Shown here piece by piece: positions 1 through 5,202 of a stretch of DNA of 6,370 bases; within the stretch, counting starts at the first letter, position 1; each line of letters begins with the position of its first letter. The stretch is from Fidelibacterota bacterium (GTDB lineage Bacteria > Fidelibacterota > UBA2242 > B5-G15). The position numbers and the translations under genes were made by a program. Where the stretch lies: contig QNCQ01000112.1 of NCBI GenBank assembly GCA_003645825.1, positions 1-6,370 of the forward strand, in the 5' to 3' direction. The notes beneath the pieces were generated by a model. That model had not been told where the DNA came from and did not search any database. It was given only the letters and a program-made list of their open reading frames with translations.

Positions 1-1456
1 GTTCTGTAACATCCTGGATTGTGCCCACCGTTCGGAGTGGCGTGCCATCCCCGGCGTAATATGTTTTCCACCTTTCGTGGACATATTTGATAGCGCCATC
101 TGGCGTCAAAATGCGGTGCACATGGGAAGAGTCGGCGCGCTCTTCAACGGATTGCCAGTATGTTTTTTCCACACTCTCACGGTCTTCGGGGTGAACCCTG
201 CTAAGGACGAAATTTAAATTACCTGTAAAATCTTCTTTTTTCACTTCAAAGATGTCGAAAATAATATCCGACCATGTCAGAACATCGTTCACAATGTCAT
301 ATTCCCAGTGACCGATACGGGCAATTTGCTGGACTTCCCGCAATCGCGCTTCATTCTCCCGAAGCAATTTCTCGGCATTTTTTATCTTTGTAATATCGAC
401 GAAAAGGGTATAACTTCCCTTAACTTTCCCCTCTTCATTATACCAGGGACTGGATGTAACCCTCAGAATGCGTCTTTGTTTATCTGCTCTTATAATTTCC
501 AGTTCATAACTGCTGGTGATGCCCTTTGCTCTTTTCACTGTCTCTGCCCTGATAATCTCCCGTCCGGTTTCATCCAGGAATTCATTCAGATTGCGACCGA
601 CCAGTTGGCCGTTCTCGACCCCAGCAATTTTATGAGCTGCCGGGTTGGCGAATATAAACCGTCCCTCTGTATCCAGAATTGACAACCCTTCAGTGAGGGA
701 TTCTACAAGTTGACGGTACTGTTTTTCTTTTCGAGCGAGTTCTTCCTCCAGTTTTTTATGTTCAGTTAAATCCCTGAAGGAGATTACCCGAACCGGTTCT
801 CCCTTCCAGACCGTATTGTAAGTCACGACATCACATAAAGCAATTGTTCCGTCCGGTTTTGTAACAGCTAACTCGGTATAAACGTCCTGCTCAGGAAAGA
901 ACGTGCCAAATTCCCCGCCAATCTCTGCACGATTGCCGAACAGCAGATGTGCGGCTTTATTGAAAAACACAATCCTGTTTTTAGCATCCAGGACAATTTT
1001 GGCATCTGGTGAGTCATTAAGAAGCCTTTCGTAGAAGCTGATAAATCGTTTTTTCTCCTGATTACGTATTATTGCTGACTGTAAGAGAGGAACAATATAT
1101 TCTCCGATTCCACCTTTCTGGAGAAAATCGACGGCACCGGCTTCAATTGCCGCTTCTCTTAGATTGGGATCTTCAGTTCCGCTCAGCACGACCACCGGTA
1201 TTTCTGGCGCCTTTTCTCTTATCTTCAGCAGAGTACTGATGCCCTGGCTGTCTGGCAGATTAAGGTCAGTCAGTACAATATCAATCCTTTCCTTCTCAAG
1301 GATTTTTTTTGCTTCGGATAGATTTTCAGCGATGTGCACCTTAGCCGGGAATAATGTGTTCGATATCAATCTATCTTCTATTAACTCCACCATAGGAAGA
1401 TCATTCTCTATCAGGAGAATTTTAATTTCTGTCGGTTGTTTATCTTTTGTTTTCAT
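1..1456 (-). CDS. Receiver-PAS-PAS-PAS signalling protein, C-terminus beyond window
   Basis: The frame is open from an ATG at 1456 to the left edge (485 codons), so the output domain (histidine kinase, GGDEF or other) is not visible. Residues about 11-127 form a response-regulator receiver domain: acidic pocket LLIEND (E17, N18, D19), phosphoacceptor D64 in LTDLNLPDSQG, S92 in VVVLSG and K114 in FLQKG. A PAS domain follows at about 140-232 (NDSPDAKIVLD ... RDLTEHKKLEEEL), a second at about 246-357 (LVESLTEGLSILD ... FVDITKIKNAEKLL), and a PAS_3-type domain at about 370-485 (IARIGHWEYD, RVHPEDRE, TIQDVTE). Short coiled linkers join the PAS domains. There is no membrane segment, so the visible part is cytoplasmic. 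By family it should receive a phosphoryl group on D64 and sense ligands or redox state through the PAS domains; no ligand can be named. The start is supported by GAGG (1464-1467), seven bases upstream. The second acidic-pair position is Asn (N18) rather than Asp/Glu, with D19 next to it, which could alter Mg binding. Confidence 0.93.
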   Translation of the reverse strand, partial: MKTKDKQPTEIKILLIENDLPMVELIEDRLISNTLFPAKVHIAENLSEAKKILEKERIDIVLTDLNLPDSQGISTLLKIREKAPEIPVVVLSGTEDPNLREAAIEAGAVDFLQKGGIGEYIVPLLQSAIIRNQEKKRFISFYERLLNDSPDAKIVLDAKNRIVFFNKAAHLLFGNRAEIGGEFGTFFPEQDVYTELAVTKPDGTIALCDVVTYNTVWKGEPVRVISFRDLTEHKKLEEELARKEKQYRQLVESLTEGLSILDTEGRFIFANPAAHKIAGVENGQLVGRNLNEFLDETGREIIRAETVKRAKGITSSYELEIIRADKQRRILRVTSSPWYNEEGKVKGSYTLFVDITKIKNAEKLLRENEARLREVQQIARIGHWEYDIVNDVLTWSDIIFDIFEVKKEDFTGNLNFVLSRVHPEDRESVEKTYWQSVEERADSSHVHRILTPDGAIKYVHERWKTYYAGDGTPLRTVGTIQDVTE

Positions 1457-1463
1457 AAGATAG

Positions 1464-1467
1464 CCTC
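1464..1467 (-). promoter_or_regulatory. Shine-Dalgarno GAGG of the receiver-PAS gene
   Basis: Read on the minus strand, GAGG lies seven bases before the ATG at 1456. This fixes the start; the frame has no better upstream initiator. Confidence 0.6.
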
Positions 1468-1469
1468 AT

Positions 1470-1631
1470 CTAATTTTTACAGCTGATATTTTTCTCTAAA
1501 AATTGTTGTACGATTCTTGATACTTGACATTGGAAAAGCTTTGTAATGTTATTGAACGCATTGAGTTTAGGTTCTGGTTTATCGATAATTGTTGAGTATT
1601 TTTGAACCTCCTGGGCATATAATTCTTTCAT
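1470..1631 (-). CDS. Small hypothetical ORF, 53 aa, upstream of the receiver-PAS gene
   Basis: An ATG at 1631 opens 53 codons (MKELYAQEVQKYSTI ... FLEKNISCKN) ending in TAG at 1470-1472, 13 bases before the start of the receiver-PAS gene. AAGGA (1642-1646) lies ten bases upstream and could act as ribosome binding site. The product is charged and probably helical, with two cysteines and no membrane segment or motif that I recognise. The upstream frame stays open for about ten more codons without a usual start codon, so it might instead be the tail of something decayed. It could be a small cotranscribed protein or chance; the adjacent DNA is pseudogene debris, which lowers confidence. No function is proposed. 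Confidence 0.3.
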   Translation of the reverse strand: MKELYAQEVQKYSTIIDKPEPKLNAFNNITKLFQCQVSRIVQQFLEKNISCKN

Positions 1632-1650
1632 TCTTTTAAGGTCCTTATAT

Positions 1651-1875
1651 CTAAATACAGTGAAAAGTTTTCACTTCCAAGCTTCGTGCGACAGAGTACA
1701 ATCCTCGTTGGGCTTTCCCTTCGTACCTTCCTCGACATTTGAGTACATTCCCCTGCATTCTCTGCTTATCCTCGTCCTTCTTGTCTTTTACAAATTCAAG
1801 ATACACTTCCTTCATACACTCTGGACAGATACCATGGGAAAATTTTAAGATAGTATGAACCCGCTGCCAAAAATC
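1651..1875 (-). pseudogene. Remnant of the SHGICPEC C-terminal segment of a PAS/receiver protein
   Basis: On the minus strand, directly after the TGA that ends the integrase relic and in the same frame, the sequence reads DFWQRVHTILKFSHGICPEC (1875-1816), then MKEVYLEF and an unrecognised tail to a TAG at 1651-1653. Many receiver/PAS proteins of environmental bacteria end in a conserved segment with CxxC-IRDxxGYW, about 18 residues, then SHGICPEC and a K-x-YP-x-F-like tail. Here the GYW-like part (RD-FW, with TGA where Arg would stand) and the SHGICPEC part remain, but the stretch between them is about seven residues short and the first Cys pair is missing. There is no start codon. I read it as a dead scrap of such a gene, perhaps a relative of the neighbouring receiver-PAS gene. 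The motif match is strong; the origin is inferred. Confidence 0.6.
1652..1680 (-). promoter_or_regulatory. Possible promoter with a palindromic operator in its spacer
   Basis: The 17-bp perfect odd palindrome AGTGAAAA-G-TTTTCACT occupies 1659-1675. On the minus strand it fills the spacer between a weak -35-like TTGGAA (1675-1680) and a weak -10-like TATTTA (1652-1657), 17 bases apart. That is the usual place for a repressor operator, pointing toward the small ORF and the receiver-PAS gene. The hexamers match consensus poorly (4/6 and 3/6), and a start near 1645 would leave almost no leader before the small ORF's ribosome site. The palindrome is certain; the promoter reading is inference. Confidence 0.3.
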
Positions 1876-2580
1876 TCATTTAACCCATTGATATGCGTAA
1901 GTTTTTCTTGGACCAGCAGTTAGATTTGGTGATGGGAGAACCCAAAACCATTTCCAGCTTTTCCCGGCGTTTGGATACTTCTTTTCCAAGGCAAACGGCG
2001 CTTGAACCCCAGGCGGATTTTCCTCACGGTCCTTCAGGTAGATTTTTCCCATTTGCTGCCAATGCTTTTCCAGTGGTAGCCGAACGGCTGTCGGCGAAAT
2101 TGTTCGCCGTTCTTTCTGCTTTGCCATTGTGGATGGTAGTGATGTTATAGTTGAAATCGATGTCCTTTGTCCATAAGCGCAAACACTTAATCAAGCACAA
2201 CTCCGTCCCATACAGAAGGCTTGCCGCCAGCTAATAGGTCCCGGACAGTTGATTCAAAACCGCTTTGACCTCCCCTTTACTAAGTACCACCGACAGTTTC
2301 CTGGGCTTCTTCGCTCATACATTTCACTAGATTCAGGCAGGTCTATTTTGAGGACTTCTTTGTAAAGAAAAACCAATGCACACAGTGCCTGATTCTAGGA
2401 GAAGGCAGCAACAATCTCTTGCATAGCTAAATGAGACAAAAACTGCTGTACTTTTGCTCACATTTTCTTCGGATGACGTTTGTTGGGAAAGAGGATAGAC
2501 CGTTTAATCCGGCTGACATAAGCCTCCTCAATGCACAAACTGCAATGCTGAACCTGAATAAATGACGGATTTGATTTGGT
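1876..2580 (-). pseudogene. intI: Integron integrase (IntI-type tyrosine recombinase) pseudogene
   Basis: Following the minus strand through its frame changes gives a clear IntI-like protein. The N-terminal SAM-like domain reads EEAYVSRIKRSILF and NKRHPKKM (about 2529-2461), then a TGA (2458-2460) at a Gly position, VQQFLSHLAMQ, a TAG (2395-2397) at a Gln position, and NQALCALVFLYKEVLKIDLP (2394-2335). After a frameshift near 2310-2325 come KKPRKLSVVLSKGEVKAVL, another TAG (2231-2233), and SLLYGTELCL plus CLRLWTKDIDF. After a second frameshift near 2110-2125 come SPTAVRLPLEKHWQQ and the integron-specific insertion FALEKKYPNAGKSWKW. In the first catalytic box the Arg of GTGLR is now Cys (TGC, 2195-2197). 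The frame ends at a TGA (1876-1878), before box II (HxxR) and the catalytic Tyr, which are absent. No start codon is left, and the N-terminus seems to lack several residues. Intact IntI proteins integrate and excise gene cassettes at attI/attC sites; this copy must be dead. No attC or cassette is visible nearby. Confidence 0.88.
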
Positions 2581-2635
2581 AGTATAGAGAGTTACACAGG
2601 CAAATCGATAGTATACTCACTTCTTTTTGTGAATT

Positions 2636-2662
2636 TGATCGCACCTACTCAAAGAGCGATCA
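2636..2662. repeat. 7-bp inverted repeat in the spacer upstream of the intI relic
   Basis: TGATCGC (2636-2642) and GCGATCA (2656-2662) can pair across a 13-base loop. No T-run follows on either strand, so it does not look like a terminator. The AT-rich stretch 2581-2766 otherwise holds nothing I can identify; it includes the 10-bp palindrome TTGAATTCAA at 2698-2707. Confidence 0.3.
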
Positions 2663-2766
2663 TTTGCATAACTAACATATACTATAAAAAGTTTCCTTTG
2701 AATTCAAGATTTTGATTTCGAAAAGGGTCTATTAAATTTTCTGTTGAAATGTTGAACAAAAGCAGG

Positions 2767-2785
2767 AAGGGTGCCTCCAATCAGC
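2767..2785 (+). repeat. Left terminal inverted repeat of the IS remnant
   Basis: It contains GGTGCCTCCA (2770-2779), whose exact complement is at 3137-3146, with further matches on both sides (15/19 overall). Confidence 0.55.
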
Positions 2786-2828
2786 AATGGGAAGAGATAG
2801 AATCATCGGGAATAAGCCATTTTGGTAA

Positions 2829-3077
2829 GTTTTTAATGTATATGATTTGGATGAGTGTTATGATAGATATTTTGAATTTTTGAAGAAATGGGGAAAGATG
2901 ATGCCATCAATGAGGAAGATATTCTCTTTACACGAGGAAAATCTATTCTACCAGTATGATTTCCCATTTGAGTATCGACATAGATTGAGAACCGTTAATA
3001 TGGCGGAAGGCTCTTTCCGGCATTTACGTGAATTTCTAAGGCGATATCCAGGATGGATAGATGAGAAACAGGTATAA
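2829..3077 (+). pseudogene. Transposase C-terminal fragment, IS256/Mutator-like
   Basis: The frame is open from just after a TAA (2826-2828) to a TAA at 3075-3077 and lacks a proper start; the first candidate is TTG at 2847. The protein reads YFEFLKKWGK ... FYQYDFPFEYRHRLRTVNMAEGSFRHLREFLRRYPGWIDEKQV. This matches the Mutator-type layout near the transposase C-terminus: a W-x-P stretch, then FY-FP-E, then RTTN-x-x-E followed by a basic helix. The Glu of NMAEG occupies the conserved E of that motif, probably the third acid of the DDE site. An intact transposase has about 400 residues, so only about a fifth remains and the two catalytic Asp are gone. The frame stays open although the element is dead. 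Family assignment is from motif memory and could be another DDE family. Confidence 0.55.
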
Positions 3078-3130
3078 ATAAAATTATGCTTTTTTTCTTG
3101 AGAGGCACAAAGCATATAGGGTAAAATAGA

Positions 3131-3149
3131 GCAAAATGGAGGCACCTTT
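3131..3149 (-). repeat. Right terminal inverted repeat of the IS remnant
   Basis: The complement of the left repeat: TGGAGGCACC at 3137-3146 mirrors 2770-2779. It lies about 60 bases after the transposase stop codon, a normal distance for the right end of such an element. Confidence 0.55.
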
Positions 3150-3208
3150 AGCTATAACCTCCTAGTTCCAACAGAATTCTATTGCTTCGCCTATGTAGGG
3201 GTTTTTCG

Positions 3209-3236
3209 TTGACATTACCAGACTATAAAATTAAAT
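3209..3236 (+). promoter_or_regulatory. Probable sigma-70-type promoter of secD-secF-purA
   Basis: A perfect -35 TTGACA (3209-3214) is followed after 16 bases by TTAAAT (3231-3236, 4/6 to consensus). Transcription would start near 3243, giving a leader of about 25 bases. TATAAA at 3224-3229 is closer to consensus but only nine bases from the -35. It lies outside the right IS repeat, so the operon does not need the element for expression. Chosen by eye. Confidence 0.5.
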
Positions 3237-3255
3237 TCGAAAGCTTTAAAATTTA

Positions 3256-3262
3256 GAGGTGA
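3256..3262 (+). promoter_or_regulatory. Strong Shine-Dalgarno of secD
   Basis: GAGGTGA (3256-3262) lies six bases before the ATG at 3269, near-ideal pairing with the 16S rRNA tail. This fixes the secD start. Confidence 0.75.
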
Positions 3263-3268
3263 GGATAG

Positions 3269-5185
3269 ATGTTTAAAAAAACAACTGTAAGACTAATAAT
3301 TATCGGAGCTGTTCTGATCCTTGCTCTTTACTCGCTTTATTGGACCATAGCATACTACACGATGAGTGACAAAAAAAAGGAGGAACTTCGAGCCAAGGGG
3401 AAACTTGAGAAGTACGAAGACAGAACAATGAGGCTGGGACTGGACCTTCAGGGAGGAATGCACATAGTCCTGGAACTTGACATCCCTAAGCTTGTCGAGT
3501 CTATTGCGACCAACAAGACCCCCCAGTTTTACCGGGCGCTTAATGAAGCAGCAGAGGAGTATAGAAAGACGGAGGCAGATTTCTTTAATGTGTTTCTCTC
3601 AAAGTGTGACCAGTATAAAATAAGGCTTATCAAGCATTTTACAAATCGAGGCTTCAAGAACGACGAGATAGTGAAGAGTCTTGAAAATGAGGCCAAAGAT
3701 GCTATCAAAAGAGCTCTTGAGATAATTAGAAATCGTGTTGATCAATTCGGAGTGTCCGAACCGACAATTCAGAGAGCCGGGCAATACAGAATTATTGTAG
3801 AATTAGCAGGAATTCAGGAACCAGAAAGAGCAAGAAAACTTATTCAGAGCACGGCTTTACTGGAGTTCTATCTTCTGAAGGAGCCAGCTGTTACTCAGAA
3901 ATTCATTGAGGCTGTTGACAATTATCTCAAAACTGGCGAAAAAGAGGTGGTGAAAATTGATACTTCTCAAGGGGAAGATACTTCTACGGTAGAACTAAAA
4001 GAAGCGAAAGATAAAGCGGTGAGTGTCTCTGAGCTGCTCGGGAAAACCCCACTGGGAGCTGCGGCCACCCCGGATTCAGAGGATACAACTGTAATTGTGG
4101 ATGAAGAGTTATTTAGAGAAAGGCCTTTTTCTTCTCTCCTGAGAAATATAGGAGGTATGGTCGGTGTGCCGGAGAAGAATGTCCGATTGGTCAAAAAGAT
4201 CTTGAGCGATCCGGAGGTTCAGAAACTGTTGCCTTACGATTCTAAGCTTCTGTGGAGTGCCAAGCCAAGGCGGATAACCTTGGCTGATGGTACAACAGAA
4301 AATTACTTTCTGTTGTACCACGTTGACAAAGATGCTGCTATGCAGGGTAAATACATAACCGATGCGAGGGCAACTATAGGGGGCACTGGATCTCAGAGTG
4401 CGGGACAGCCAATAGTTTCCTTGAACATGAACTCTGAAGGCGCGAGAATCTGGGCAAGATTAACCGGGTCAAACATAGGGAAAAGGCTTGCCATTGTGCT
4501 TGACAATAAAGTTTATATGGCTCCTGTAATAAGAACTAAAATTCCTAACGGGGCCTCTGTTATTGAAGGTCTGGAAGACATGAGCGAGGCCAAGGACATA
4601 GCTATTGTCCTGAGGGCTGGAGCTCTTCCTGCTCCGGTCGATATTATAGAGGAAAGAACCGTGGGACCTTCCCTTGGTAGAGATTCAATAAATCTGGGTG
4701 TGAAGCTTGGTATTGTGGGTTTCTGCCTTATTATAGTTTTCATGGCGATATACTATAAACTCTCGGGTCTGATTGCTGATTTGGCTTTGCTTTTGAACCT
4801 TGTTTTTGTCCTTGCTATCATGTCTGCTTTTGGTGCAACTCTAACTTTTCCGGGGATTGCCGGTTTAATTCTCACTGTTGGAATGTCTGTTGACGCTAAC
4901 GTCCTGATTTTTGAGCGAATAAGAGAAGAGTTGGATAGAGGGAAGACTGTAAGATCAGCGATCGATAGCGGCTATGCCAGAGCGCTTACAACGATTCTCG
5001 ATGCCAATATCACAACAATTTTCGCTGCTTTAATTTTAATGCAATTCGGAACTGGGCCTGTAAAAGGTTTCGCTGTGACTCTATTCTGGGGTATTCTCTC
5101 AAGTCTCTTTACAGCGATATTTGTCACAAGGACGATATACAACTATGTAACGGAAAGAAAAGTGTTGAAAACGTTAAGCATATAA
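3269..5185 (+). CDS. secD: Protein translocase subunit SecD
   Basis: SecD works with SecF as an RND-type membrane motor that uses the ion gradient to pull secreted proteins out of the SecYEG channel on the periplasmic side. The 638 residues are close to the usual 600-620. TM1 is at about 7-31. The P1 head begins with GLDLQGG (57-63) and continues through RVDQFGVSEPTIQ and the LLEFYLL segment near 198. A variable stretch at about 206-350 includes an acidic, Ser/Thr-rich linker around 230-275. The conserved second part begins near 360 (GKYITDARATIGG), with GQPIVSLNMNSEGARIW, GKRLAIVLDNKVYMAPVI, LRAGALPAPVDIIEERTVGP and SLG. TM2-TM6 run from about 480 to 625. TM4 carries the hallmark TVGMSVDANVLIFERIREEL (536-555), with D542 the conserved acid linked to ion coupling. 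The ATG has a strong ribosome site. secF follows after 17 bases; no yajC precedes it here. Tandem inverted repeats lie inside the gene at 4263-4320. Confidence 0.98.
   Translation: MFKKTTVRLIIIGAVLILALYSLYWTIAYYTMSDKKKEELRAKGKLEKYEDRTMRLGLDLQGGMHIVLELDIPKLVESIATNKTPQFYRALNEAAEEYRKTEADFFNVFLSKCDQYKIRLIKHFTNRGFKNDEIVKSLENEAKDAIKRALEIIRNRVDQFGVSEPTIQRAGQYRIIVELAGIQEPERARKLIQSTALLEFYLLKEPAVTQKFIEAVDNYLKTGEKEVVKIDTSQGEDTSTVELKEAKDKAVSVSELLGKTPLGAAATPDSEDTTVIVDEELFRERPFSSLLRNIGGMVGVPEKNVRLVKKILSDPEVQKLLPYDSKLLWSAKPRRITLADGTTENYFLLYHVDKDAAMQGKYITDARATIGGTGSQSAGQPIVSLNMNSEGARIWARLTGSNIGKRLAIVLDNKVYMAPVIRTKIPNGASVIEGLEDMSEAKDIAIVLRAGALPAPVDIIEERTVGPSLGRDSINLGVKLGIVGFCLIIVFMAIYYKLSGLIADLALLLNLVFVLAIMSAFGATLTFPGIAGLILTVGMSVDANVLIFERIREELDRGKTVRSAIDSGYARALTTILDANITTIFAALILMQFGTGPVKGFAVTLFWGILSSLFTAIFVTRTIYNYVTERKVLKTLSI
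4263..4285 (+). repeat. 8-bp perfect inverted repeat inside secD
   Basis: AGCCAAGG (4263-4270) and CCTTGGCT (4278-4285) pair across a 7-base loop. It ends two bases before the longer inverted repeat at 4288, so the mRNA could form two stacked hairpins. Confidence 0.8.
4288..4320 (+). repeat. 14-bp perfect inverted repeat inside secD
   Basis: TGGTACAACAGAAA (4288-4301) and TTTCTGTTGTACCA (4307-4320) are exact complements around the 5-base loop ATTAC. It encodes DGTTENYFLLYH in the periplasmic domain. Perfect pairing of this length within a coding sequence is unlikely by chance. Its role is unknown; the protein sequence reads normally through it. Confidence 0.9.
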
Positions 5186-5202
5186 AACCTTAAGGGATAA
5201 AG

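Larger units (their letters stand above)
2767..3149 (+). mobile_element. Internally deleted insertion sequence, IS256/Mutator-like
   Basis: The segment is bounded by imperfect inverted repeats: 2767-2785 and 3131-3149 match at 15 of 19 positions, with a perfect core GGTGCCTCCA (2770-2779, complement at 3137-3146). Inside, on the plus strand, is only the C-terminal end of a transposase. About 380 bp is far too short for an IS256-family element (about 1.3-1.5 kb), so most of the transposase is missing. No matching target duplication is visible at the edges (GCAGGAAG before, TTTAGCTA after), as expected for an old or rearranged copy. The outer ends are uncertain by a few bases. Confidence 0.55.

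Noticed and set aside
308..1463. Plus-strand open frames at 308-682 and 1164-1463
   Set aside because: Both lie opposite the continuous receiver-PAS coding frame, which has full domain matches.
1660..1848. Plus-strand open frame of 62 codons with a hydrophobic stretch
   Set aside because: It is antisense to the SHGICPEC remnant, and its hydrophobic run is the mirror of charged codons on the other strand.
1893..2150. Plus-strand open frame of 85 codons opposite the integrase relic
   Set aside because: It is antisense to the clear IntI-like protein sequence and resembles no known family.
2458..2460. A TGA at a Gly position of the integrase, as would be seen in a lineage reading TGA as Gly
   Set aside because: The same relic also has TAG stops and frameshifts and lacks its catalytic end, so it is simply a pseudogene. 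secD and secF end in TAA and give no sign of recoding.
2581..2766. Search for attI or attC-like sites beside the integrase relic
   Set aside because: No pair of GTTRRRY and RYYYAAC cores could be found in the flanking spacer, so no cassette site is claimed.
3085..3116. TATGCTTT and AAAGCATA as a possible terminator after the transposase fragment
   Set aside because: The 8-bp stem is AT-rich with a 16-base loop, and no T-run follows it on either strand. It lies inside the IS remnant.
3599..3784. Minus-strand open frames inside secD (also at 3967-4194, 4109-4321 and 4513-4743)
   Set aside because: They are shadows of the strongly conserved secD frame and have no family resemblance.
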